NCBI RefSeq assembly: GCF_019399235.1
Contig: NZ_JAELVH010000001.1
Location: 44,896-108,895, forward strand
Origin: Streptomyces poriferorum
GTDB lineage: Bacteria > Actinomycetota > Actinomycetes > Streptomycetales > Streptomycetaceae
Length of the DNA: 64,000 nucleotides
Reading direction: 5' to 3'
Below are positions 1 through 10,400 of this stretch, piece by piece. The position numbers and the translations under genes are program-made. The stretch's first letter is position 1. The number at the start of each line of letters is the position of its first letter. The notes under the pieces were generated by a model that ran no database searches, had not been told where the DNA came from, and saw only the letters and a program-made list of their open reading frames with translations.

Positions 1-3000
1 TCGAGTTCTCGCACGAACGAGCCGGCTTCGGGGGCGTTGCCACCGCGCCGCGACAGCAGCACGAGCCGCCGCACGCCGTGCGTGCGGACCAGGTGCGTGG
101 CCAGCGCGCTGCCGAGCTCGCCGAGACCGCCGGTGATCAGCACGGTGCCGTCCGGGTCGAGGGCGCGTGGCACGGTCAGCACGGTCTTGTGCGCGGCATT
201 CTGCTGCGCGTGGCGCAGGGCATACGGCGCGTCACGTATGTCGAAGGCGGTGAACGTCGCCTCGTCCTGCCGCGCGTCGCGGGGGGAGGGATCAGCGGCC
301 GCCTGCGCGAAGGTGAGGTGCGCGGGCATCGGCCGGAGGACGGCAGCGTCCACGCTGATCCGGTTGCCGAGCGCGCCTGCCGCGCTGCCCATGACCCGGT
401 CACCCTCGTGCAGGGAGGTGACGTCACTGCCGACCTCCATGACGATCCCCGCGAACTCCAGAACCTGTGCGTGCCCCGGGCTCATCCCGGCGGCGCGCAC
501 CATGACGCGGACTTCCCACGGCCCGACCGGCTCCGGCGCGCCCTCGTCGTCCGGGGCGACGACGACGTCCAGCTGATCGTCTTCCCTCCGACGCACGTGC
601 CAGCTGCCTTCGTCCGGCAGGACGAACGCGTCGGCCTCGCCGATGGTCGGCCTTGCCCGTGGCACGTGGGCGCTCTCGCCGCGCAGCACGCACTCCGGCT
701 CGCCGCCGGTCTCGATCACGCGCGCCAGGAGCCGGAAGTCCGGGGCGCCTGAATCCAGGTCGATCAGGCGCAGGACGCGCTCAGGTTGCTCCGTGCGGGC
801 CGTGCGCACCATGCCCCACACCGCGGACTGGGCCCAATTGCCTACCTGGTCAACAGGACTTGACGACACTGCGTCTCGGGTGATCCAGACGAGTTCCGCG
901 CCCTGGAGCCGGGCATCGCCCAGGCACACCTGAAGCGTCCTCAGCGCTTCGGCGGCGCTGCGTTCCGCGTCGTACCACTGAGCGGACGCGCCGTCAGGCA
1001 GCGTGAACAGCAGTCGCCGAGGAGTGTCCGCCCGTACATCGAGCCACTTCACGAGGGCGTCCAGATCGGGTACGACGTCGGCGCCGAGCCCCGCGCCCAG
1101 CTCCGCGTCGCCGACCACGAGGGTGCCCGCAGGGTCGGAGGTTTCGGCCACGGGGTGTACGCGTTCGAAGCCGACGCGGTAGAGGTGCTCGGCGGCCGGG
1201 TGTCCGCGACGTCTGCCGCGCTGGAACTTGAGCCTGCCGATCCGGGCCACCAACTGCCCTGCCGGGTCCGAAAGCCATATGGAGGCAGGCGCGAGGCCCT
1301 CGTCTCCGTCGGGTTCGAAAGAAACCCGCACGGTCAGCTCTCCACCTGCGGCACGATACAGCTCGACATCCGGCCAGATGAACGGGACCAACGGCCCAGG
1401 AGCGGCACCCGCCTCCATCAGACCCGCGACGACGACCTGCAGTGCGGCGTCGAACAGTGCCGGATGCAGGCCGTGGCCGGCCGGATCCAGCGTGTCCGGA
1501 AGGGATACCCGCGCGTAGTAGACGCCGTCGCGGCAGGCGAGTTCGCGCAGTCCTCGGAAAGCCGGGCCGTAGTCGAGCCCGTTCGCGAGGGCGCGTCCGT
1601 AGAAGGCTTCGATGTCGAGGGCCCGGGCATCGGACGGCCGGCTCCCGAGGTCCGGGGGCGGCATCGTGGCGTCGACGCGCACACCGGTCACGCACTCTCC
1701 GGTCACGTGCTGCTGCCAGTTCAGCGGCTCATCCGTGTCCTCGGGCCGGCTGTAGAACGCGAAGGGGCGCCGTCCGTGCGCGTCCGGCTCGCCGACGGTG
1801 GCCTGGATCCGCAGCGCGCGGCCCGGAAGGAGGACGACCGGCTCCAGCAGCGTCACGTCCGCCACGGCCTCGGCGCCTGCGGCCCGGGCGGCGAACAGCA
1901 CAGCGTCGATCAGGCCCGCGCCCGGCACGTAGACCTGCCCGCTGACGACGTGATCGGCCAGCCACGGGCACTCGTCGAGCGACAGCCGGCCCATGAACAG
2001 GTGACCGCCGCTGCCGGCGAGAGTCGTGATCGCATCGAACCACGGGTGGCAGTACGGGGACTGATCGGCCGTCATCGCGGTGGGCCCGGCCGGAAGCTCG
2101 CCGAGCCAGAAGCGTTGCCGTTGGAACGCGTACGTCGGGATGTCGGCCTTGCCGGCGCCACGGGACCCGAGGACCCGCTCCCAGTCCAGGGGGAAGCCCC
2201 GTTCGAACAACGTGGCGGCCGCTCGCCAGAGCCGGTCCACCCCGCCCGAGACACCTTCGGAGGGTGGGACGACCTCCACGAACACTCCGAAGCCCTCGCC
2301 GCGCAGCCGCTCCAGCGCGCGGCCGAGCCTCATGGGCTCCGGCTCCGGCTCCGGCAGGTCTCGGAACCAGTAGTCGCCGCCGAGCTCCTGGGCCGGCACG
2401 ACCTCGCCCGTCAGGCTCGAACAGAAGGGGACTGAAGCCCGGGCAGGGACAATCCCTGGAATCTCACCGCCGACCGCGTCCCCCGAGCGAACGCGAGCAC
2501 GAAGGGCGATGACACGGGCGCCGTCCTCCAGGCTCAGTGCCCCGCTCACCACCGCAGCGGCGACCTCGCCCCGCACGTCGCCCACCACCGCCGCCGGCTC
2601 CACACCCCAACTGCGCCACAGCGCCGCGAGTCCGAGGTATACCGCGAACAGCGTGCACGGCAGCCCGTCCGAGCTGTTCACGTCCTCCTCGCCGCGCAGC
2701 ACCTCCAGCACGGACCAACCGGTCAACGGCGAGAGGACCGCGTCGCACTCCGCCACGGCGTCGCGGAACACCGCGCTCTGCTCCAGCAGTTCCCTGCTCG
2801 TCCCTGGCAGCTGCGCGTCCTGACCGCCGAACACGAAGGCGATCTTCCCCCTCGCCGTGCCGGAGCCGGGCTCGACCGCCCGCAGGGCTTCGGCAGCCTC
2901 CATGGCGCTGCCCGCGAAGACCACGGCGCGCGCGTCGAAGTGCGTACGGCCGACGGCGGAGGTGTAGGCGATATCCCGCATCGGCGCGGCGGGCCGCGCG

Positions 3001-6000
3001 TCGAACCACTCGGCCCAGTGCTGTGCCTGCGCACGCAGGGCGGCCGCGTCGGTGCCCGAGATCACCAATGGGTGGACGAGACCGTCGCCGGGCCGGTCGA
3101 CGACGACGGTCGCCGGTGCTTCTTCGATGATGACGTGCGTGTTCGTGCCACTGATACCGAAGGAGCTGATGCCGGCACGACGCACCCGCCGGGTCCGCGG
3201 CCACTGCCGCGGCTGCCGCAGGAGCTCCAGTTCGCCGCCGGACCAGTCGATCCGGGTGCTCGGCTTCTCCGCGTGGAGAGTGCGGGGCAGCCACTCGTGC
3301 TGAAGCGCCATCACCATCTTGATGACCCCGATGACGCCGGAGGCCGCCTGGGCGTGGCCGATGTTGGACTTGGCCGATCCCAGGTGCAGGGGGCGCACGC
3401 GGCCCGAGAACACCGCGGCGAGGGCGCCGGCCTCGACGGGATCACCGAGCACGGTGCCCGTGGCGTGCGCTTCGACGACGTCGATGTCGGCCGGGGCCAG
3501 TCCCCCGTCGGCCAGGGCACCGCGTAGCACGCGCTGCTGCGCGAGACCGTTCGGCGCGGTGAGCCCCTGGCTGCGGCCGTCCTGGTTCATGGCGGTGCCC
3601 CGCACAACGGCCAGTACACGGTCACCGTCGCGCCTCGCGTCCGAGAGGCGCTTGAGCACCAGGACACCGCAGCCTTCGGCCCAGCTCGTCCCGTCGGCGT
3701 CGTCGGCGAAGCTCTTGCAGCGACCGTCGGCCGCGAGCCCGTTGAGGCGGCTGAACTCGACGAAGATCTGCGGGGTGCTCATCACGGTCACTCCGCCGGC
3801 GAGCGCCAGGTCGCATTCGCCGCTGCTCAACGCCTCGCACGCCAGGCGCAGGGCCACGAGCGACGAACTGCACGCGGTGTCGATGGTGAGCGCCGGCCCG
3901 GACAGGCCGAGGGTGTAGGCCACGCGCCCGGAGATCAGGCTCGACCCGTTGCCAGTGATCTTGTAGCCGTCGCTGCTCCCGACGTCCCAGCGCCGAGCGA
4001 TGTCGTAGTCCGAACTCATCGCCCCGAGGTAGACGCCCGTGTTGCTGCCTTCGACGGACGCGGCGGGCAGGCCGGCCCGCTCGAGTGCCTCCCAGACGAC
4101 TTCCAGAACGAGCCGCTGCTGCGGGTCCAGGGACAGCGCCTCACGCGGGCTGAGCCCGAAGAACGCCGCGTCGAAGTCCTCGACGTCGCGTACGAAGCCT
4201 CCCTTGCGCTCGAAGCGCCTGCCGGTGGCGTCGCGCTCCGTGTCCTCGAGCGTGCTGAGATCCCACCCGTCCCAGCGCTGCGGGAACGGGGACGAGGCTT
4301 CGCGGCCGTCGACGAGGAGTTCCCAGAACGCTTCGGGCGTGTCGATCCCGTCCGGGAGCCGGCAGGCCATGGACACGATCGCGACGGGGTCGTCGTCGTC
4401 GGGCCGCCTGGGCACCGCGGCGACGGCGGTCGGGACTTCCGGGGTCTCGTACTGCGCATCGGCGTGCGTCAGCAGCAGTGTCGCGATCGCTTGCGGTGTG
4501 GGGTAATCGAAGGCGAGCGCCATGGGCAGCGCGACCCGCGTCCGTGCGCTGAGCCGGTTTCGCAGCTCGACCACCATGAGGGAGTCGAATCCCTGGTCGC
4601 GCAGCGCCGTGCCGGGGCGCACGTCGTCCGCGGGCAGGCCGAGCAGGGCCGCCGCCTCTCCCGTGACGAGTGCGACCATCGATCCCAGACGCTCGGGTTC
4701 GGGCAGCGCGCTCACCTCCTCGCGCCACGCGGCGCCGTTGACGACCGGTACCGCGTCGTCGTGTTCGTCCAGCCAGTAACGGCGGTGTTCGAACGCGTAC
4801 GTCGGAAGGTCCACCCTGCGCGCGTCAGTGGTCGAGAACACTCGCTTCCACGGGATCGGAACCCCTTGGACGTGCAGGTCTGCCGGCGCCCGCAGCACCT
4901 GCCCGATCCCGCCGTGATCGCGGCGCAGGCTGCCCACCACGACGGCCGGCCCGTCGGCTTCGGTTCCCTGCGCCAGGGCTATCCCGAGCACCGGATGCGG
5001 ACTCACCTCGACGAAGACTCCGAACCCGTCCGCCCGCAGGCGTTCCAGCGCTCGATCGAAGCGCACCGGCTCGCGCAGGTTGCGGCACCAGTACTCCGCG
5101 TCGAGCTCCGGCCCGGCCGCCCGCTCCCCCGTCACGCTCGAATAGAAGGCGATCTCCGCATCCGCTGGGGAAAGGCCCGCGAGCTGCTCGCGCAGCGCGG
5201 GCAGCAGCGAATCCATGTGCGGGCTGTGCGACGCGTAGTCCACGTCCACGCGCTGGCAGTACGCGCCCGTGGCCTCCATCTGCGCGAGGAAGCGGTCCAC
5301 CGCCTCGGTGTCTCCGGCCACGACGGTCGATCGCGCGGTGTTCACCACGGCAACGGACAGCGCCTCGCCGTAGGGCGCCAGCTTCTCGAGGACTTCGCCG
5401 ACCGGGCGCTCCACGAGCCCCATCGCCCCGTCCGGCGCATGTTCGTGCACGGCCCGAGCGCGCGACGCCACGATGCGAGCGCCGTCCGCCAGGCTCAACG
5501 CCCCACTGACGACCGCCGCGGCCACCTCACCCTGGCTGTGGCCGACGACCGCCGAGGGTTCGACGCCCCAGGCGCGCCACATCGCGGCGAGACCGACGTA
5601 CATCGCGAACAACGCCGGCTGCACCACGTCCGTGCGCGTGAAGGGCGGCGCGAGACCGTCCTGCCCACGCACCACCGCGGCGACCGAGAAGCCGGTGTAC
5701 GGGGCGAGGGCGTCGTCGCAGGCCGTCACGGCCTCGCGGAACGCGTCGTTCTGCTCCCACAGCGACTGGCCCATCCCCCACCATTGGGCGCCCTGGCCGG
5801 GGAAGACGAACGCGACGCGGCCGCGACCGGCAGCCGCGCCCGTCACCACCGCGCCGTGGCTCTCGTCCGCGGCGAGCGCCCGCAGACCGGCCACCGCCTC
5901 GTCCGTCGTTTCGGCGATCACCGCGCCGCGCGTGGAGTGCTGCGTGCGGGTCGTCGCCAGCGAGTGGGCGACGTCGGACAGCCTCGTCCCGGGCGACTGC

Positions 6001-7418
6001 TCCAGGTGGCTCGCCAGCCGTGCGGCGTTGCGCGCGAGCGAGCGCGGGCTCGTGCCGGACACCGTCAGGCAGACCGGACCGCTCTCGTCCGGTGTGGCCC
6101 GTACCGGAGCGCCCTCGGGCGCCTCGCCGAGGGCGACATGCGCGTTGGTGCCGCCGTATCCGAAGCTGCTCACCCCCGCGAACCGCGGCCCGGCCGGCCA
6201 CGTAGCTGCCTCGGTGACCACTTCCAGACGTTCGGCGGGGAAGTCGATGCGCGGGTTCGGCGTGCGAAAGTGCAGGCTCGGCGGGATGACGCCGTGGTGC
6301 ACCGCGAGCGCGGCCTTGATGAGCCCGAGGGCGCCGGCCGCCGGTTCGAGATGGCCGAAGTTCGTCTTCGCCGAACCGATGCGCAGCGGCGTGCGCCGGT
6401 CGGGCCCGAACACGGTGCCGAGCGCGCTCGCCTCCGTCACGTCGCCCAGCGGCGTGCCCGTGCCGTGCGCCTCGACGTACGCCACCGCACGCGGCGGGAC
6501 GCCGGCGTTCTCCCACGCCGAGCGCAGCACCTCCGTCTGCGCCTCGTGGCCGGGGGCGGTCAGTCCGTCTGTCGCGCCGTCGTTGTTGACCGCGCTGCCG
6601 TGCACCAACGCGTAGACGCGGTCGCCGTCGGCGAGCGCGTCGGACAGCCGGCGCAGCACGACTACGGCGCAGCCCTCGCCCCGGGCGTAGCCGTCGCCGT
6701 CGCCGTCGAAGGCCCGGCACAGGCCGGCAGGGCTCTGCGTACCGAGTTTCGTCATGGCCACCGAGGTGTTCGGGTGCAGCATCAGGTTGACGCCGCCGGC
6801 CAGTGCGAAGTCCGACTCGCCGGAGCGCAGGCTCTGCACGGCGAGGTGCACCGCGACCAGAGAGGAGCTCGACGCGGTCGCCACGGCCATCGCGGGGCCC
6901 CGCAGCCCCAGGGCGTAGGCGATGCGGGACGGGATCACCGAGTTGTCCCAGCCGATGGCCGAGTGGGCGTGGATCGCCTCGGCGGCGCCCTGCGTGAACA
7001 GCGGGTACTCCTGCCACATCGCGCCCATGAAGACGCCGGTGCGCGTACCCGAGAGACTCGCTGTGGAACGCCGCGCGTCCTCGACGGCGGCACAAGCCAC
7101 CTCCAGGGCGATCCGCTGCTGCGGGTCCATCTGCCGTGCCTCGGCCGGTGGGATGCCGAAGTGCTCCGCGTCGAATCCCGTGACGTCATCGAGGAACCCG
7201 CCTCGACGGTTCGCCGCCCGGCCGGACGCCTCCGCGTCGGCCCATGCGGTGGCGTTCCACCGGTCGCTCGGCACCTGACGCACCGCGTCGACGCCTTCGA
7301 GCAGAGCCTGCCAGAGGCCGGTCGGGTCCTCGATCCGTGCCGGCAGCCGGCAACCGATGCCGACGATCGCGATCGGCTCGGGGCGGCCGTACGTCCGGCC
7401 GGCGGTCTGGTCAGTCAT
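1..7418 (-). CDS. Modular type I PKS, loading module KS(Ser)-AT-ACP plus a degenerate extension module (partial)
   Basis: The ATG at 7418-7416 overlaps the end of the preceding gene by 8 nt; the frame stays open to the window edge (at least 2472 residues). Domains by approximate residue: KS 15-435 with the active-site Cys replaced by Ser (ATASSSSL, about 182; His motifs EAHGTGT and NFGHLEPA kept); AT 530-830 with GHSQG and YASH, the methylmalonyl signature; ACP near 945 (GFDSL). Second module: intact KS (DTACSSSL, EAHATGT, NIGHAQAA), AT 1525-1710 with GDVRG in place of GHSQG and about 80 residues fewer than the first AT, DH with HVVSGQVYVP and HPALFDAALQ (both catalytic motifs), an ER remnant of about 118 residues lacking the nucleotide-binding core, then KR (GGLGELG) cut by the edge. 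KS-Ser loading modules are known from the nystatin and amphotericin PKSs. Inference: decarboxylative loading of a propionyl starter, then an extension depending on an AT supplied in trans. Confidence 0.93.
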   Translation of the reverse strand, partial: MTDQTAGRTYGRPEPIAIVGIGCRLPARIEDPTGLWQALLEGVDAVRQVPSDRWNATAWADAEASGRAANRRGGFLDDVTGFDAEHFGIPPAEARQMDPQQRIALEVACAAVEDARRSTASLSGTRTGVFMGAMWQEYPLFTQGAAEAIHAHSAIGWDNSVIPSRIAYALGLRGPAMAVATASSSSLVAVHLAVQSLRSGESDFALAGGVNLMLHPNTSVAMTKLGTQSPAGLCRAFDGDGDGYARGEGCAVVVLRRLSDALADGDRVYALVHGSAVNNDGATDGLTAPGHEAQTEVLRSAWENAGVPPRAVAYVEAHGTGTPLGDVTEASALGTVFGPDRRTPLRIGSAKTNFGHLEPAAGALGLIKAALAVHHGVIPPSLHFRTPNPRIDFPAERLEVVTEAATWPAGPRFAGVSSFGYGGTNAHVALGEAPEGAPVRATPDESGPVCLTVSGTSPRSLARNAARLASHLEQSPGTRLSDVAHSLATTRTQHSTRGAVIAETTDEAVAGLRALAADESHGAVVTGAAAGRGRVAFVFPGQGAQWWGMGQSLWEQNDAFREAVTACDDALAPYTGFSVAAVVRGQDGLAPPFTRTDVVQPALFAMYVGLAAMWRAWGVEPSAVVGHSQGEVAAAVVSGALSLADGARIVASRARAVHEHAPDGAMGLVERPVGEVLEKLAPYGEALSVAVVNTARSTVVAGDTEAVDRFLAQMEATGAYCQRVDVDYASHSPHMDSLLPALREQLAGLSPADAEIAFYSSVTGERAAGPELDAEYWCRNLREPVRFDRALERLRADGFGVFVEVSPHPVLGIALAQGTEADGPAVVVGSLRRDHGGIGQVLRAPADLHVQGVPIPWKRVFSTTDARRVDLPTYAFEHRRYWLDEHDDAVPVVNGAAWREEVSALPEPERLGSMVALVTGEAAALLGLPADDVRPGTALRDQGFDSLMVVELRNRLSARTRVALPMALAFDYPTPQAIATLLLTHADAQYETPEVPTAVAAVPRRPDDDDPVAIVSMACRLPDGIDTPEAFWELLVDGREASSPFPQRWDGWDLSTLEDTERDATGRRFERKGGFVRDVEDFDAAFFGLSPREALSLDPQQRLVLEVVWEALERAGLPAASVEGSNTGVYLGAMSSDYDIARRWDVGSSDGYKITGNGSSLISGRVAYTLGLSGPALTIDTACSSSLVALRLACEALSSGECDLALAGGVTVMSTPQIFVEFSRLNGLAADGRCKSFADDADGTSWAEGCGVLVLKRLSDARRDGDRVLAVVRGTAMNQDGRSQGLTAPNGLAQQRVLRGALADGGLAPADIDVVEAHATGTVLGDPVEAGALAAVFSGRVRPLHLGSAKSNIGHAQAASGVIGVIKMVMALQHEWLPRTLHAEKPSTRIDWSGGELELLRQPRQWPRTRRVRRAGISSFGISGTNTHVIIEEAPATVVVDRPGDGLVHPLVISGTDAAALRAQAQHWAEWFDARPAAPMRDIAYTSAVGRTHFDARAVVFAGSAMEAAEALRAVEPGSGTARGKIAFVFGGQDAQLPGTSRELLEQSAVFRDAVAECDAVLSPLTGWSVLEVLRGEEDVNSSDGLPCTLFAVYLGLAALWRSWGVEPAAVVGDVRGEVAAAVVSGALSLEDGARVIALRARVRSGDAVGGEIPGIVPARASVPFCSSLTGEVVPAQELGGDYWFRDLPEPEPEPMRLGRALERLRGEGFGVFVEVVPPSEGVSGGVDRLWRAAATLFERGFPLDWERVLGSRGAGKADIPTYAFQRQRFWLGELPAGPTAMTADQSPYCHPWFDAITTLAGSGGHLFMGRLSLDECPWLADHVVSGQVYVPGAGLIDAVLFAARAAGAEAVADVTLLEPVVLLPGRALRIQATVGEPDAHGRRPFAFYSRPEDTDEPLNWQQHVTGECVTGVRVDATMPPPDLGSRPSDARALDIEAFYGRALANGLDYGPAFRGLRELACRDGVYYARVSLPDTLDPAGHGLHPALFDAALQVVVAGLMEAGAAPGPLVPFIWPDVELYRAAGGELTVRVSFEPDGDEGLAPASIWLSDPAGQLVARIGRLKFQRGRRRGHPAAEHLYRVGFERVHPVAETSDPAGTLVVGDAELGAGLGADVVPDLDALVKWLDVRADTPRRLLFTLPDGASAQWYDAERSAAEALRTLQVCLGDARLQGAELVWITRDAVSSSPVDQVGNWAQSAVWGMVRTARTEQPERVLRLIDLDSGAPDFRLLARVIETGGEPECVLRGESAHVPRARPTIGEADAFVLPDEGSWHVRRREDDQLDVVVAPDDEGAPEPVGPWEVRVMVRAAGMSPGHAQVLEFAGIVMEVGSDVTSLHEGDRVMGSAAGALGNRISVDAAVLRPMPAHLTFAQAAADPSPRDARQDEATFTAFDIRDAPYALRHAQQNAAHKTVLTVPRALDPDGTVLITGGLGELGSALATHLVRTHGVRRLVLLSRRGGNAPEAGSFVREL

Positions 7419-10400
7419 GGGTAGCCCCGATCTCGTCGGACGCGTAGAGCGCCAGGCATGTCTCCTCGATCGCGGCGAGCGGGCCCGCGTCGTTCAGGAT
7501 CGTCATGTGGTTCGCGGCATCGATCTCCATGAGGCGAAGACCCGGCAGCTCGCGCACCCAGTCCTGCTGGTAGTTCACGTGGTCGAGGGAGAAGGTCTCG
7601 CCGACGACCTGGAAGTAGGGTTCGCTCTCGCCCAGGAAGAGCCCGCGCCGGTTACGGAAGTACGTGGACACCACGGCTTCCGGCCGCGGCAGCGGCCTGA
7701 TGGTGTGCTCGCCGACCCGGTAGGCGAGCTGGATCGCTATGTTGCGCCTGATGAACCGCGCGATCTGCGCAGGTTTCATGGCGAACCCGCGCCCTGCCGC
7801 CAACTCCGCGAGCCGCAGGACGAACGCGTCCTCGTCCAGGTCCTCCGCGAGCTCGTCCCGGTGGACGAGACGGGCACGCAGGACCGCCGGGTCCTTCTCC
7901 CCCGCCGGCCAGAGCAGGGAATTGACGACCTGCAGGGCCGCGCTCCGCGCCGTCCGGAACCCGTTCGCATTCGACTTCGCCAGGCCGGTCTCGTCCGGCG
8001 AGTCCACCATCGTCAGCGAGGCCACGTCCTGGCCCCGCGCCTGCAGCCGCCGGGTCACCTCATAGGCGACGATGCCGCCGAGGCAGAATCCGCCGACGTC
8101 GTACGGTCCCTCGGGCTGCACCGAGCGGATGAGCCCGGTGTAGTACTCGGCCATGGCCGTGACGCCCTCGATCGGCGCGTCCCCGGTCAGCAGGCCCCGG
8201 GCCTGGATGCCGTAGAACGGGCGGCCGATCCGCTGGGCGATCGTGCGGTACGACTCGACGCCGGCGAGGGCGCCGTGGATCCAGAACACCGCCCTGCCCT
8301 CGGACGCGCCGTTGAGGCGCACCAGCTCGGGGGCCAGCGGACGCGCGTGCGCCCGCGTGGAGCGGGCCTCCGCCTCGGGCAGCCTCGCGACCACGTCGTT
8401 CAACGTGTCGTGCGGCTGCCACCAGTCGGGCTGGAACCCCGGAAACACGTTGCTGATCCGTCCCAGCATCGCGACCAGAAGCAGGGAGTTGAGACCGTAG
8501 TCGGCGAGCGACCTCGTGCCGTCGATCTCGTGGCGCGACAGGCCGAGCACCGAGGCGACGAGGTCGGCGACGAAAGCTTCGCCATCCGGAGGGGCGACGC
8601 GGCCGGCGACGAAGACTTCACCATCCGGAGGGCCGACGCGGCCGGCGACGAAGACTTCGCCATCCGGAGGGCCGACGGCTGTGTGCGGGGCCTGATCCGG
8701 CCGCGGTGCCTGCTCGGCGAAACACGTCAGCCGTGCGAAGGGGTACCCGGGCAGTGCGATCCGCCTGCGTCGAGCGCCGCGATGCGTCAGGTCCCAGTCC
8801 ATGAACCTGCCCGCGACCCAGTGTTCTGCTACCTGGTCCAGCTGCGCCGGCATCCCGTCGTTCTCGGCGCCGGCAGCGGGATCGACGCCGTCGGCGAACG
8901 CCACATGGGCGAGCGTGTCCGGGTCGCCGTCGAGCCAGCCTCCCAGAATGCGGGCGGCCTCGTCCGTGCCCTGCGCTACGAACGCCAGCCGGCAGCTCAT
9001 CGCTTCCCGGCCGACCTGCAATGTGTACGCGATGTCCGCCCAGGAGCGCGGATCCGCTTCGGCGAGCCGATGCATCAGCCGGCGCGCCCGCTCGCGCAGA
9101 GCGTCGACGCTCTGCGCCGAGAGCACCAGGACCTGCGAGCCCCGGTCGTCGTCCCGGGTAGCGCAGGCGATGTGCTGCTCCAGGACAACATGCGCGTTCA
9201 CGCCGCCGATCCCGAAGCTGTGCATGCTCGCGCGGCGTGGCAGCAGCCGGCCGGCGTCGTCGGTGCGCTCGGGCCACGGCAGGTTCCGCTCGGCGATGCG
9301 CAGCCGCGTCTCCTTGAGGGAGATGTCGCGGTGCAGCCGCCCGAAGCCCGGGAGCGCCGGGATCACGCCGTGCCGCACCGCCAGCGCGGTCTTCACCAGC
9401 GCGGCCAGGCCGGAGACGACCTCCGTGTGCCCGATACAGGGCTTCACGTTGCCCAGATACGTCACGTCCTCGCTGTCGTCCTCGCCGCGGCGTCCGGCGC
9501 CGAGCGCCGCCAGCTCCGCGCTGTCCGCCAGAACCGAGCTCATGCCGTGGGTCTCGATGTAATCCACGGCGCCCGGATCGATCCCGGCGTCGGCGTAGGC
9601 GTGCGCGACGGCTGCCTTCATGCCCCTGATGTTCGGTGCCGTGAAAGACACCCCCCTGCCGCCGTGGGCCACGCCGGTGCCGCGCACGACGCAGTAGACG
9701 AAGTCCCCGTCCTCGATTGCCCGGCTCAGTGGTTTGACCAGTACGGCGGCGACGCCTTCGCTGCGCGCCGTACCGTCGGCGTCCTGCTGAAACGGCCGGA
9801 CGTCGCCGCGCGGGCTGAGCATCCCGGCGGCCCGCATCCCGCCGAACCCCGCGGGCGACATCACCAGGTTCACCCCGCCGACGAGCGCCTGCTCGCACTC
9901 GCCGTCGCGGATCGACCGGATCGCCCGGTGCAGGGCCACGAACGAGGACGAGCACGTCGTGTCGTACTGCTCGCTGGGGCCGTTGAGGTCGAGCAGGTAC
10001 GAGATCCGGTTGGGCACCATCGCGGGCGACGGCAGGCTCATCAGGTCCGTGGCGGCGGGCCGGTATTCGCTCTGCGTCGTGGCGACGAACACGCCCGTCG
10101 GCCGGTTCCGCAGCTCGGCCGGCCGGTAGCCCGCGTCCTCGACCGCGTTCCAGGACGTCATCAACAGCAGGCGCAGCTCCGGCGTCACCTGTCGCGCCTC
10201 GGTTACCGACATGCGGAAGAAGAGCGGATCGAATTCATGCACGCCTTCGAGGAATCCGCCCCGCAGCGCGGCTGCCTCGTCGCCGTAGGCCGCCCAGTCC
10301 GCACGCTTTTCCGGCGGGGCGGTGATGCACCGTGTGCCCTGCTCGACGATCCGCCAGAACTCGTCGACGTCGTCGGCCCCGGGGAAGCGCGCGGACATGC

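Noticed and set aside
6860..6880. First KS of the 1-7418 gene as a dead domain from random mutation
   Set aside because: Only the nucleophile and the Asp three residues before it differ; His motifs and overall sequence are intact and it heads an AT-ACP loading module, matching known KS-Ser loaders.
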